From positions 3,410,001 through 3,474,000 of the forward strand of contig CM074133.1 in assembly GCA_037178625.1 (NCBI GenBank): DNA of 64,000 nucleotides. The letters are read 5' to 3'. Origin of the DNA: Skeletonema tropicum (Eukaryota; Bacillariophyta; Thalassiosirophyceae; Thalassiosirales; Thalassiosiraceae). A program made the position numbers and the translations under genes. A model generated the notes under the pieces. The model saw only the letters and a list, made by a program, of their open reading frames with translations, was not told the DNA's origin and did no database searches. Shown here in pieces: positions 21,197 through 34,208 of this stretch. Each line of letters starts with the position of its first letter. Position 1 is the first letter of the stretch.

Positions 21197-24100
21197 TGGA
21201 TAATGGGCAGCCTCTACGGTATTTTGCCCGATACCCCGAGGTGAGCCAATCCATTCAAGAGAGGCAACGTAAGCAACAACCTCGCCGCAGTACCTCCAAT
21301 CAGAAGAAATCGGCCCGGCGTGCACAACAGTACCGACTCTCGAATACACGCAACCACGTCAAATTTAGAGGGAGGTACAGCAGCGAAAAGAATAATACAA
21401 GTGATAAGTTAGATGCAGATACGATGAGGCAGCTCATAGCAAATAGGCAGCGTTGGTGCGATGATCCGTCAGCAAAGGACCTCAATGAACTGCTTGATGA
21501 TTATAGGCACAAAGAGAGGGAGAAACAAGATAGAACCTCCTCGACGAAAGAACTCCGTCCACTTGGCCAGACAGTGGAGAATACGATTGTGAAAATTTAC
21601 GGGAACTTGAGGGTGGAGGAGAAGGGCAGTGATGTAGTTCGAATAATGTCGTTGAATATCAACGGGCTCAGTCTGTGGAAGCACAACAACCACAAGGTAG
21701 ATAGACTCAAGCACGTCCTGCGGACGTATGGTGTGGATGTTCTGGGGCTCCAGGAGACCAACACCAACTTCCACCATCTAAAATCATCAGTGACGGTAGC
21801 CTCGATGCTAAGACATGGAGATGACAGAATCAAATCAGTACATTCTCAGAACACTCGGGAACTTCAGAACATTGGTAATGTTCAAGCGGGGGGGACAGCA
21901 GTTGTGATTAGAGACGAGTTGTCGGGCTTACCCATGACCTGCGGTAAAGATTCCACTGAGCTGGGAATGTTCAGCTGGTATAGGACGGAGCCGGTCAATG
22001 GCGTGAGAACAGTCTTCTTAAGTGCCTACGCGCCCTGTAAATCAGAAGGGGTTGGTACATACTATCAACATATTGAGAGATACATCCAATCGCACCAGCT
22101 GAAGACCAACCCCAAGGATCTGTTCCGGAGACACATTGTCGATGCCATCAAACGGTGGCGCAGCAAAGGCGACAGGGTTGTTCTGATGATGGATGCTAAT
22201 GAGAATGTGTTGGACGGAGTCCTCAGTAAACGACTTGCAGAGGATGATATCCGCATGAGGGAAGCAGTGCACCGTATGGTCCCCGGCAGAAGAGGTCCGG
22301 CTACACATTTTCGAGGCAACAGCCAAAAGAATGGGGCCATAGACGGTATTTGGATCTCGGATGACGTTGAACTAACTGGAGCCAGCTACTTACCGTTCGA
22401 CGGTGATTTGGGAGATCACCGGCCAGTGGTTGTCGACCTACAGATGCGGTCGGTTATTGGCACTTCTATCTGTCGTATTGTGCCACCGAAGGCTAGAAAG
22501 CTTAACTCCAAGGTGCCGCGGATTAGAGTGAAGTACCTTGCACAATTAAAAAAAGGCTTCACAGATAGACGCATCCCCCAGAAGCTCAAAGAAGTAAATA
22601 GGATAGCCTCATTCCCGCCCTCGGCTGAAGTGGTGTCCAAGATGGAAATCCTGGACAACATGATTGAAGAGGAGATGCTACACGCAGAGGCGAAATGCAG
22701 AGTGATTTACCCGGCGCATTATGAGTTCTCTCCAGCAATACAATCGTGGATGGATAAATGCCACCTCCTGAAATGGATACTACGACATCACCAAGGAAAA
22801 AAGGTCAATTGGGGCAATTTGAGAAGATTCGCCAGGCGCAAAGGAATGGAGGACTGTCTTCGGTACCCTGTCGATGAAGTGGTTCAGCTGTACAAGGAGA
22901 CCAAAAAACGCACACGAGAACTCATGGCTGAATCACCTTACCTCAGAAAGCATTTTTTACACGAGAAGTTGACCGATGCTGTGATAAATGAACGTGTTGA
23001 TGAAGCCAATCGGGTGGAGCTGATCCTCAAAGGGGAGGCTCAGAGAAAACAGTGGCAGGGTATTAAACGAGCAACAAAGCAGCAAGGAGTGATGAATGTT
23101 ACAAGAGTGGAAGTTACACAAGCAGACGGGAAAGTGGTCGAGCACGCAACAAAAGAATCGATTGAAGAGGCACTGAAGTCAGAACTCCGCACAAGGTTTG
23201 GAAGGGCTACTTCTGCCCCAGTTTGCCAAGGGGTACTATTCGACCTCCTGGGAGTCTACGCCGACACGAATGCAGCGGTAGAAATACTTGAAGGATCCTT
23301 CGCCCCTCCCCCAGACACAGATCAACGCACAATACTGATACTGGACGAAATAGCAGCCATCTGGAAAAAGATTGGCGATGGTGAGATTTCCGTTGTCGTT
23401 TCACAGGAGGACTACCAATATTACTGGAGGAAAGTGAAAGAAAGAACGTCATCCTCGATATCGGGACTGCATTTTGGTCACTATAAGTCGATAGCTTTCG
23501 ATGACGACCTGTCCAGGTTGCTAGCAAAGAAGTTCTCTCTTATGATCCAAACAGGAACCGGCCCAGAACGTTGGGCTCGGGGTCTGTCGGTAATGCTCGA
23601 GAAGATTGCAGGTGTGGCGTTGGTGAATAAATTGAGAGCTATTCTCTTGCTTGAGGCTGACTTCAATTTCTGTAATAAGTTGATTTTTGGACATCGCATG
23701 CTGGACCTCGCCCGAGCAAAGGGGATGGTCCCGGAGGAGATCTACAGTGGGAAGGGACGCACGGCAGAGGATGCAATCCTGCAACAAGTATTGATGTACG
23801 ACATTGCCCGAATCACCAAAAGACCCCTCCTGGTGGCACAGGTTGATGCGGCCCAGTGCTACGACCGGGTTGCTCTTCCTATAGCCAGCCTCACTCTACA
23901 GGCGTTTAAAGTGCCCAAATGTGCGGCACTGTCGATGCTCCGCCCCTTGCATAATATGGAGTTTTTCCTAAGAACTGGTTTTGGCCAATCTTCTTCATAT
24001 TTTGGTGGGAAAGAGGACGGGAAACACGGTCTCGCTCAAGGGAACGGTGCAGCTCCACCGACATGGCAACAGATCAGCACGGTCATGATTAATACCCATA

Positions 24101-26075
24101 AAACTAATGGGCATGGAGTGGAAGTGAAGTGTCCAATCTCACATAAAAAGATTAATCAGGTGGGAATTCTGTATGTGGATGATACCAATTTGTGGGAAGG
24201 TCTTAGAGCTGACGATGACATTATCTCGACAAGTGCTAGAGGGCAAGAGTCAATCTCGGATTGGGCAGGTGCCTTGGGGGAAACGGGTGGCGCTTTGAAA
24301 CCAGACAAATGTGGAGTTACAATACACGATCAAACACCCGATGGAAAGGGCGGCTGGTGTTACACGGATCAAAAAGCGATGCCCTCAGACGGCGAAGAGG
24401 TTGACATGAGTGAACTGGATGACTTGATTTTCCACGTCCCCACTACTGACGGGGGCTCTGCGCAAATAGATAGGTTGCCATCGAATAAAGCTGACAACAA
24501 CTTAGGTCTCTACGCTAGACCGGATGGGAAACCAGACCAGCACTTCGAGCAGATGAGAGAAAAAATGACAACGTGGACGGCTCAGATTAAGAGCGGGCAA
24601 ATACCAACTCGTTCGGTGTGGATGAGCTACACCAATCAGCTATGGTCTGGACTCAGGTACGGTCTGGGGGCCTGTTCGGCGTCAATCCCTGAGCTCAAAA
24701 CAGGATTGATGTCAGCAGATTTCTATATGTTAAGCAACCTAGGTGTCAACCGATCAATTACCAAGGAATGGAGATACCTGCCGGCCACGTTTGGTGGAAT
24801 CGGTCTCTACGACTTGACGGTGGAAACTGCGGCTGCTACTTTATCTTCATTCTTGCAACACTATGGAACAACTTCAGCCCTAGGGATCACTTTAAGAGCA
24901 GTTATGGAACACCTTCAAGTGGAAATAGGGGTACCGGACTGTCCCTTCAACTATGACTTTGAAGTTTGGGGTCATTTATCAACCAACGCATGGGCGAAAG
25001 CCCTATGGGAGAAGATAGACGAACTGGGAATCGTGCTGGATCTGCAATATGATGACATCCCCATCCCGAGGAGCAAGGATAGGGCTATTATGGACTGCAT
25101 GGTTGAACTGGGTCTACGAGGGACGGAGCTACAGCGAGTCAATAGAGTGAGGAAAGCTCAGGAGGCAATGTTCCTCTCTGACGTGACTACGCCAAATGGA
25201 CGATATCTAGAGCAATATCTGCTTGACGGGCATTGGAAGGACTCACCTGAAGGGCGCCTTGGTAAACAGCGGTCAACACTGGAATTTGGCACGGAATATC
25301 CGACGGAAGCAGATTGGAAATTGTGGAAGAGATCCCTGCAACGTTTGTCTGATAGCAAATCGTTGTTTCTTAAGGAGCCACTTGGAGATTGGATCAACCC
25401 ATCTAAACGGATCTGGCGTCACTTCCTCAACACGGACACACGGACAGTGGAGATACATTCGGATGATACGATTTATGAATACGCTCACGACGTGGAATCG
25501 AATGACAGAGTGTCGATCATGCAGCCAGTCCGAGTGCTGGATGAGCTCGCTTCTTCAGTGGTACCAACGACGATTCTGGAATACGAAGATGGTTCCATCA
25601 AACTGCTAGCACAAGGACCGCCACTGGCCAGCCAGCCAGAAGTCGTAGCCCCTACTACATTTCTTGAGCGTCTCCGCAGTAAAGGGGGGGAATGGATGTG
25701 GGATAGTATCAGCTTCTCATCGGATCCCTCGTGGATTGTGGAAGCTATTCAACGAGGCTCATTGTTCTGTTGTACAGACGGGTCATACATGAAAAAGTTG
25801 GCGCCAGAGATCTGCGGTGCGGCTTGGGTTTTTTACTGCGCAGAGTCTCAACAGTGGCTTAAAGGAGAATTCACGGAGCACTCTAAATGGGCAAATAGCT
25901 ATCGAGGAGAACAGCTAGGGATGTTGGCTATCCACCTTATCCTACTGACAATAGAGGAACACTATGGAGTGCCATTGTCCAATGCAAACATCTTTTGTGA
26001 CAACAAAGGAACTATTCTCACGTTTTCCAGAAAATACGATCGTGTCCCAGGATCGGCGAAGAACAACGACATTGT

Positions 26076-28460
26076 AGGGGGGAGCAAGCCCTGTGTTTTT
26101 TGGGGAGTCACGAGTGGTGCGCGCCAAGAATTTTCTCAAAATTTTTTGACCATGGCCAAAATTGGCCATCGCCTGATTGGCGTAAGAAATAGGACCCTTT
26201 TGCAGCTTTTTCTCTGTTATTACTTGTTTTCATACTTTGAAACTGTTTGGCCGCATAGACGGGGGTATGGTCTATGCGGCCAAAAAGTTTGGTGATCTCA
26301 AGTGCTGACCCGGTGGAGATTTTGTTGCAAAACCAGCCAATCTTGTCGACAAAACTCCGATCTTCAAAAGACTCAATGCATCGGAGAGCTTGCCGATGCA
26401 CCAAAAGCAACAAGCGGAGAACTCTGCGGCAACAAAAGCAACGATGGAAGAGAGTAATGATGATATCACAATGGCGGCGCCAAAGCCAAAAAAGAGAAAG
26501 AGGAAGAAGAGTACTTTTAGCCGCAATCAAAGGGGTGGTGAGCAGAAGAAATCCAACGCACCGCATGCCCCGAACGTCCCTCGGAACCCATCACAGCCAA
26601 CACAAGCGCCGACGTCAGATAATAAGAAGACGGATCCAAGAGTATACGATCTAAAGAGGGCAACGAAAAGGCGAGATAAGCAAATAGAAGTATTGTCTGC
26701 TGACACACCCCATCGAGAATAAGCTGACAAACCAAGCCATTTTTCTGACAAAACTCCGATTTCAACGCATACTATCGTCGACCCGACGCTATTAATAGAC
26801 AACTGACATGGTTCATAACAAGAATATTCACATCCGTCGATAATATAGACCTAGGAGGATGCTCTGATGCCTCGGTGGTCACTTCAATTGACAGCAACGT
26901 CCTCGTCGGCGCCATACCAGCCTTGTCACGATGAGCCGAACCGGCTCAAAATCCAGGTGGAGAATCACAGTATTGGAATGAACAATGAATATAGATCAAT
27001 CAACCTTACAATATACACTCTCTATGGGTAATTGGCGTCGGATGATAGCTTGGTTTGGTGGATCTAATGAAGTGGGGTCATGATAATCAATTATATCATG
27101 CAAAATTGTGAGACATCAGCTCAGCTCAGAAAGCTCTTCATGGCATAATATGGATGCTAAGGGCATAGCATAACCCAAACAACAGCACCAATCGATGATA
27201 TTGATCATGTTGGATGTTCCAGTCGATCAGTGTCCGATACAAACGACGATAACCGCTCAATCATCTCGCTCTACTGTTAGGACGACATATAATTATACAA
27301 CAAAATCACTGCGCCTTTTTTCGTTTTATGAAAGTGGAGCTCATTCACAGCATTTAAATATAAACAACACCATCCAATATAGTCTGACTAGAGCAGGTCA
27401 TCTTTATATGCTATATGTAACAGAACATGATATGATATGTGTAATCTAAGCCTGCCACAGAACATGATTCTCGACTCAACGCATGGAGCCATACGATGCC
27501 AATGTAGGATAATACGATGGCTGCAGACCCCATTCAACCATACAGCACCCTTCTATTAGTTACTATCGTCGATGTTGCTCAGCATTCAGGGTTGAATAAG
27601 TCGTAAAGAGGACGCTATATGCCCAAAACGCTAAAAATCAATAATTTTGATGGCTCAAATTTCACCACACATGAGTATATATTAGATAGAACCAGTAACC
27701 CACAGCAATACCATGATGCGCAAACGTTGCTACAATATAGTTGAAACAATATCGTGGTGTTTTTTGGGTTGTAAATGCTGAGGTACTTATGATATTGTAG
27801 AATATGATGCCAAAATTGAGTTGTCGACGGTCGAGGAGATCGGCACCGGTGACACAATAAAACTCGGCTGTCTTTGTCCAAACCCACCAAAAGAGTCGCC
27901 CAAATTCATCCAAATGGTTATACAAAGGAATAGAACCACTGGTTAGGTGCTTAAATTCTTGAAACAGGTCGTGATATCGATTATTCACTATCTGGGCGGA
28001 AGTCGAGCGGCTCAAAATGTCTATTTTTGATATGTGATCGGAAGACAAACAGGTTGGAGCTGCTGATAAAAGCACAAAATGACCAACCATACCATATAGG
28101 ATGATATGAGTGTCTCTATTATTGATGGATTTACGTATACTGCTGTGTAGGAGGTCTATACCGTCAAATCCGCCATGGTGGGCATGTTGTTCTAAAAGAT
28201 TAGATGGTGTTTGGCGATATGTACTAATTCCTACAGTTTCGCTAACAAGTTGGCGCCATATTTGACTCGACTCGCCTCCAAATCCATTCCCACGATGGCC
28301 AAAAGTGCCCCTATATGGAGGCTGATATCCACACAAGACAAAGATATAACACCACCAAACTTTGGGGATTTCTATTGGGGGTATAGATAAAGGTATTTGA
28401 TCAATATTTGATGGAATATAAGAGGTTTGAAATTTGAATATCAGGGGCGTGCACCCCCCT
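26076..28460. mobile_element. Mutator-like non-autonomous insertion inside LINE-2
   Basis: The ends are imperfect inverted repeats: left AGGGGGGAGCAAGCCCTG, right in reverse complement AGGGGGGTGCACGCCCCTG. They are flanked by an 11-bp duplication with one mismatch (26065-26075 and 28461-28471, AACGACATT then GT or CT). TSDs of 8-11 bp are typical of Mutator-like elements. Removing the insert and one duplication rejoins the LINE-2 frame exactly (Asn-Asp-Ile then Leu-Arg-Val). No transposase is recognisable. A 110-codon Lys-rich frame (26390-26722) and a long open minus-strand frame (about 27662-28440) have no domain I know. Confidence 0.85.
26247..26283. other. Hairpin inside the Mutator-like element
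   Basis: A perfect 14-bp inverted repeat, TTGGCCGCATAGAC and its complement, encloses a 9-base loop. It lies about 170 bases from the left end of the insertion and may be a remnant of an older nested end. Confidence 0.75.
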
Positions 28461-31028
28461 AACGACATTCTCCGGGTCCTGCGGAAAATCCAAAGTGTCT
28501 CGGCTCTTGCGCACAAGCTGTCTCATGTGAAAGCACACCAGGACGACAGCTTGGGCTATGCTTGCCTGGCTCTGGAAGCTAGACTGAACGTAGACTGCGA
28601 TTTCAGGGCAAAAGCAGCCATAAAGAGAGCAATTGAAAATTTCTCCTCTCTCCCGGTCACTCTGAGCTTACCGCTAGAAGCAGCGGTTGTTATCATCGAT
28701 GGAATCAAACAGACTGCAGACTTAGCAAAGGACCTACGGTATCACGTAGGGAAGGTGAAAGCACGACAGTTCTATGCCGATGAACAACTCCTACACCCTG
28801 ATATATTCGACTCTGTTGCTTGGGAACCATTGCGCCTGCTTCTCGACCGCAGGCCTAAGATGTTCAATCTGTGGTATGCGAAACAATGCTCCGGGTATTG
28901 TGGAACTGGTCAAATGATAACTAGATATGACAAAAATGCCTCCGATAAATGTCCGAACTGCGGTTGCTTTGAAACAGCGGATCACCTGAACCGCTGTAAG
29001 AGTAGAATTAGGAGGGGGCTATTGCTTGACAGTATAAACGATCTACAAGAGTGGATGGAGGGACATTGCACGCATACGTGCATACAGAAGTGGCTACCCC
29101 TTTTTATCTCTCTTCAGGGCAGCACTCTATTCGTGGACATGGTGCATAGTCAGGGATGGAGGATGTCTCAACAGATGCGTAGAGTGGGTAATAGCTTAGA
29201 TAGGATTGGATGGAGAAACGTGATGGAGGGGAAAGTATCCAAGGAGTTTCTCCAGATGCAGAAGGAGCATCTTTTAAAGAACCATTCGTTTCTGACCATC
29301 GACAGTTGGACAAGCGGCTTCCTGGACAAGCTACTCTCGCTCACGCATACACAGTGGATCTGTAGGAATCTCACGAAACATCATCGAACGCAAGGAACCA
29401 AAGCACTTGCATCAAGAGAAGAGATTTTGAAAGAGATCGAACATCAGCTTAATCTTGGATCCGATGGGCTCTCAGCTGAAGCACGATGTCTCCTTGAAAT
29501 TCCGACGGACGAGCTCTATGGGAAACCGACCTCTGAACTACAATACTGGTTGAACGCAGCGGTAGCAAGCAGGCAAGCTGCGGGGGATGAATCAGGCGGG
29601 CTTTTAGAGCCTCCTTCTGGGCAAGTCACGACTGGTGCCAAGCAACGAGAAGATCGCAAATCAAAGCCACAGGGTACTTCAAAGACTGCCGCACCTGCGC
29701 GCAAACCAAAAGCACTCGCTCCCATCTTTCTCCCGAAAAAAGCAAGGCGTACAGCCCAGCCGAGCGCCCTACCTACCCAGCCTCCTACAACTCTACCACC
29801 GGCTGTGAGTCCGCAACAACAGGACCGCATTGGGCTTCTGCAAAGGAACTCGGATGAAGACTTACACCGATGTCAAGTTGGAGCCCTTTTGCGGGACGTG
29901 CCAGCTAATTTTCAGTTATGCCTCCAAGGAGGGGACAAGGTTCGGCGTGATGCAATGCGGTCTTTGCGACCCCCTCAGTGGCTCAATGATGAAGTTATAA
30001 ATGGCTATCTCCTAAGAGTCCTCCTCCCAAAGGTGAATCGGCAACACGTCTACATCTTCAACTCATTCTTCATGTCAACCCTCCTACGTACGGGGGCTGA
30101 CGGCAGGTCTGCTCCGTCCTACAACTTTGACGGCGTTAAACGCTGGGGAAATCATTTAAGGAGGAAGAATAAGATTTTGGGAGTGAAAGAGATCTTCGTG
30201 CCGATCAACCACTCTAGAACTCACTGGCTATTACTCAGGGCGAATACAGAAACAAAGGTTATTACCCTGTGGGATTCCCAAGGTAGGAAGCCGGGCAATC
30301 AATTGTATCTGACTACAATGTTAAGGTATTTGGGGGACAAATACAGTGAACTTCACGGGGTACCGAGTGACGATTGGAAAGCAGAGTGGTCACTAGTAGA
30401 TGCCTCCAACAATTCTCCGAAACAAACCAATGGACACGACTGTGGATTGTTTGTCCTCGCTAATGCGACTATGCTGGCTCAGCAGATCCCTCTGTCCCCT
30501 TCCTCGTACAATGAGGGAGATTTCCAGCTGTTAGACACCCGAAGTAGGGTGGCGATGCTGTTGTGGCTAGCGAGTACCAACAGGCCTGTACCACCTGCAG
30601 TACGGGCAGTCCAATCGAGGCGGCGTCAACGCCCAACACAGAGCAATGAGAGGAGCCGAAATGGCCAATCTAAGATCAAACCGCTTCCAGCAAAGAAAGC
30701 TTCTGCCGCAGTCAAGCACTCAAAAGGCAAGGAGCGCGCAAAGCGACGTCGCAACAACAAGCGAATTATCCCGGGAGGTCCCAAAACTCGGGGGAAAATC
30801 TTGGTCACAGACCCCACGCCATTGCAACAGACACATTCACTATTGAACAAGAAACGCAAAGCAGAGTCCGTCGTTTTTGGGGAGGCCACATTGTTAGCTA
30901 CCACTCAACGCCATGCTCCGCCGAAGAGGAAGAAACGGAAACAGCACCACCCTGACTGAAAGAATTGAGTCCAAACTATGTGTCGCAGGAGCACTCTCAC
31001 CTGGTTACAGACGCTTCGGCGTTTAAGA

Positions 31029-31060
31029 GGAGTCCTTGACTCCTACGGGAAGTTTCCCGT
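31029..31060 (+). other. Two adjacent stem-loops in the LINE-2 3' UTR
   Basis: GGAGTCCTTGACTCC (31029-31043) and ACGGGAAGTTTCCCGT (31045-31060) each form a short hairpin starting 70 bases after the ORF2 stop. They occupy the same relative place as the LINE-1 stem-loop and may be the RT recognition structure. Confidence 0.6.
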
Positions 31061-31171
31061 CTTGCTGTCTGGAAAGCCATTCGGCAATAGAAAAGACCGT
31101 ACAGTTGTACCGAAGCAGGTCCCTTTTAGTATCATAGATATCTAATCTGATTAACTTTGTATTTATTTATT

Positions 31172-31187
31172 AAGGGGAGGGAAACTA
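31172..31187 (+). repeat. Right copy of the 16-bp TSD of LINE-2
   Basis: Identical to 20195-20210; the MYND-Sel1 coding sequence resumes from here. Confidence 0.92.
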
Positions 31188-31842
31188 TAGTAAGGCATTT
31201 GAGTATTATACAAAGGCTGCTGAATTTGGTTATGCCGGGGCGCATTTAAGACTAGCAGTTATGTATGAATTGGGGCGTGGTGTTGAGATGGATGATGGGA
31301 AGGGGAAATACTATCTGGAAGAGGCTGCTATCGGAGGGCATCCGACAGCTAGACACCTTCTTGGATCTCACGAGAGGATGAATGGCAATACTGAGAGAGC
31401 AGTGAAACAATGGATCATTGCTGCCACACAGGGAGATGACAATTCAATCAAAGAGCTGATGGATGCATTCAAATTGGGATGCGTCAGTAAAGACGACCTT
31501 GCTTCTACTCTCCGTGCGCATCAAGCCGCTGTGGATGCAACAAAGAGTCCGCAGAGGCAGCAAGTCGAAGAATTCCTGAAGAGTCCTGAGGCGAAAAAGC
31601 TCTGAATCCTGTACTCAACTGTGATGCGCCTGAGCAATGTAGCAGATATCTTCCATGGAATTTTCAATCACTGTTTCTGTTTGATGTCGTTGTGTTTTCA
31701 ATGTAGCAATGATGCGTGGATGGATTATTTGTTTGCCATATCTCTAGAGGTGAAGTTTTTGCTCAATCTTGTAAACCTCTCAGCTGCTATAGCTATCCTC
31801 CTCATCAAGTGGAATAACTAAGTTTTGATGGAACTCAGAAGC

Positions 31843-32175
31843 AGCAACTGCTTTGGCAGCTGCTTATTGAGATATTAATTATTACGCTGTGCTATGATTA
31901 CTTATGAATTATGAAGGAGCGAGAGAGCTACGTAGATTCCAAAGGGCGACTATTTTTTGAGACAGGCATCTTGCACACCTTCGATAAATAATAAATTGTG
32001 GTCGGTGTTCCTGTGTACATTTTGTCAAAATCCGCTGTGACAAGGAGTGACAACCTAAAGTTTTTTCGTTTTTGTAGTTCAGGAGTAGATCAGCTACTGC
32101 TTTGGCAGCTATTACTGCACTTATATTGAGATCATAGTTATTATGCTGTGCTCGTAATAATGAGTTAAGAGAGCT
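31843..32175 (+). repeat. Diverged tandem duplication downstream of the split MYND gene
   Basis: A segment containing CTACTGCTTTGGCAGCT and ending near TATGCTGTGCT or TACGCTGTGCT occurs at about 31843-31895 and again at about 32091-32145. The two copies lie roughly 245 bases apart and are non-coding. Between them, 31946-31972 carries the GAGACAGGCATCTT element seen near other MYND copies. Confidence 0.6.
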
Positions 32176-32211
32176 AGCGCTACTGCTCTAGCTAGAGCTA
32201 CAACATGATGG

Positions 32212-34208
32212 AGCTTGGGTATTTTGATCTATTGGCCTGCGCGCTCCTCCCGCTCTTTTTTTTTGTGAAAAACCACATCTCACGAAGACCTCTGCCTCGA
32301 CATCAATGGAGCAGAGAGTCCATATCACATTATTTGTGGATATAATTCATCGGTAATACTCTTTCTAGACCATATTTTGATGCAGAATCCAATGGTTTTT
32401 TCGTAAGTTTGCCAAATCTCTTAGTAACAAACGTATTTGCGACCACATCGTAGGCATCGATTTTTGGTCTATTTGGGTGGAAGCTGCAAATATTGTCGTA
32501 GGGGGAATACAATAATCGATTCATAAGGCCCCCCGCGGCACTCCCTGCTTTATATTGATATAGATGACCGATATGGGTGGTCATAACGCCATGGTATTTG
32601 CCTCGGCATTGCTAATAGGCCATGTCTCTTGAGGGTGTCATATTTTTATGATAGTGACCAGATTCATGTGTGGGCATGAAACCTCAATTGATGGTATTGC
32701 CCTATGCAAGTACACATAATATTGCATTCTCCTAACTTAACAATCAATATGGTCCAGTGTCTATGTGATAACGCAAGGTTAAAGCTACCTTGCTCTTTAT
32801 TATCTGCTGCGGCCTGTAACACATATATTATTATCAACATGTAACATAGAAGACATGGTAAGTGCTTGGTGAAGGTTGCGTCTACAATGATAATACAACC
32901 ATTAAAATTAGGTTTATTACATGAATTTTGTTCTACATTGTTATTATTATGTTGATTGTTGAATAGGTCGACAGGAAGACACATGTTACACCCCAGATGC
33001 GTCCAATAGACTATCTTTTTTTCTAGCTGACAAACCTCCTTCGATAATGTCGCCACACCCTCCATCCAGTGCAGTATTTCTCAACAAACGGTTGAAAACT
33101 CTAGTTCCAAATTGATACCTTCTACCAGCTGTTGCGTATATTGTTTGTTTGAGACCCTATTCATCTTCTTTCAACAGCAGATTCGTTCCGTAGTGGATGC
33201 ACAGAATGCCGCCTCTTTGACTCGATGATAGCAATGGAAATTACCGACTCCTTGCGAAGAGATGGCGCAGTTATCAACACTCACGTTGCCGCTGCTGCTG
33301 AATTGTAAGTCACCCGACGCCTCAGATTGATTGCAGGCACCAAAACCGTAGTATTGGAGTGATGATGAAAGGAGTACCAGCAAAAGACAGCATCAATGAC
33401 AGCCCATTAAAGTATAATCCTCCTCACAAGCTTATCAAAATATTGTTGCGTGTTCCCGCAGTCCTGATCATTATCTCCTCCGCCGCTCAAAGTACAATAT
33501 AATGCCCTCCTCAAAGTGTTGTGTAAGTAATAATTACTGACACAAGCTACCACAACATGGCCATAATGTCACCTGAGCCGCACCATATGGAGACAAGACG
33601 CCACTAGGTCCATCAAACCCACTATATTGTCGTGTTGTAAATATAATCTCGCTCTATTTGTTGTATCATCCCCACACCTCTCCTCTTGTACGTTGTGCTG
33701 TATTTTTGCGGTAAGCCACGCTGTATCGTTGGACAATCAAGGGGTCTCATATCGGCGGTTCCTCACGGATTAAAACGAAACCAACTCGTCAGTTATTGTT
33801 ATATCATCACTTCTATCGAATAGGGTAGTAATGGAAGAGTGAATATGGCCAAAAAGGTCCTCTGTTCATGAGGGGGGCGGTGCAGTTGTTGCATTTGTTA
33901 CAAAATAACGGTAACTTTGGGTAGGCGACACCCAAAATAAAGGCTCTGGGCGCTTTGGCAGAAATTCCTTCACGTCATGAGGTCATATCGGTCCACTGAG
34001 GACATCGCCACCGGCATTTAGTGACGCCGACCGACGTTCCGCTCCATACCATAGCCGCCGCCTCCGCCATGGTTCTGGTGTGCAAAGTGATCAAATTTTG
34101 AAAAGTGTGTGAAACGGCTAGAAAAATGATGGAGGGGGCGCCCCGTTTCCCCGCTGGAGTGACCCCTGGAAAAGGCGCGCAGGCCAAGAAACCGAAAATA
34201 CCCAAGCT
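32212..34208. mobile_element. Candidate TIR element (2.0 kb)
   Basis: The left end (AGCTTGGGTATTTT, six variable bases, TTGGCCTGCGCGC at 32212-32244) matches the reverse complement of 34175-34208 with the same spacing and pattern. The interior has only short frames without recognisable domains, and no TSD was found. The right end overlaps the terminal repeat of a smaller element at 34205-34480. Confidence 0.55.

Larger units (their letters stand above)
21196..30959 (+). pseudogene. LINE-2 ORF2: EN-RT-RNase H-Zn finger-Ulp1 protease, interrupted
   Basis: The first segment (21196-26073, 1626 codons) codes for an APE-like endonuclease at about residues 150-410 (LNING, QETN, MMDANENV, DHRPVV), an RT at about 800-1000 (QVDAAQCYD, AQGNGAAPP, YVDD) and the start of RNase H (CTDGSY, YRGEQ, FCDNKG). 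A DNA transposon cuts it there. The second segment (28470-30959) resumes in frame with HVKAHQDD, a finger CPNCGCFETADHLNRC, then IGWRNVMEGK and THTQWICRN. It ends in a Ulp1/C48 cysteine protease: WLNDEVINGYL, His in THWLLL, Asp in LWDSQG, Gln and Cys in KQTNGHDCG. Basic nuclear-localisation-like runs follow. Catalytic residues all appear present. Protease fusions of this kind are known from a few algal non-LTR families such as Dualen/RandI; whether LINE-2 belongs there needs a tree. Confidence 0.9.
20211..31171 (+). mobile_element. LINE-2: non-LTR retrotransposon, itself interrupted
   Basis: LINE-2 spans 10.96 kb including a 2.4-kb foreign insertion (26076-28460), so the element proper is about 8.57 kb. 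It has a 5' UTR of 86 bases, a 299-codon ORF1, an ORF2 of 2455 codons once the insertion is disregarded, and a 212-base 3' UTR with two stem-loops ending in an AT-rich tail (TTTGTATTTATTTATT) with no long poly(A). The 16-bp flanking duplication shows target-primed insertion into a MYND gene. Gene order, UAAUG junction and C-terminal domain are shared with LINE-1, but the C-terminal protease is not. Confidence 0.93.
19718..31605 (+). pseudogene. MYND-RING-Sel1 gene split by LINE-2
   Basis: The left part (19718-20210) codes for a MYND finger with all ligands, including the Cys-x3-His-x3-His-x3-Cys tail, and a RING-like segment from CPICCLPL to CPFC. The right part (31172-31605) codes for Sel1 repeats, the C-terminal RAHQAAVDATKSPQR motif and the stop. 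Between them is LINE-2, flanked by a 16-bp duplication of the gene's own sequence (20195-20210 and 31172-31187). Removing the element does not restore one frame: the left frame reads AAG-GGG-AGG while the Sel1 frame starts two bases later. A small indel before the Sel1 part therefore exists too, either older than the insertion or a sequence error. Confidence 0.88.

Noticed and set aside
27662..28516. A 284-codon minus-strand frame in the Mutator-like insertion
   Set aside because: Its only start lies outside the element in LINE-2 and no domain is recognisable; kept as a note in the element entry only.
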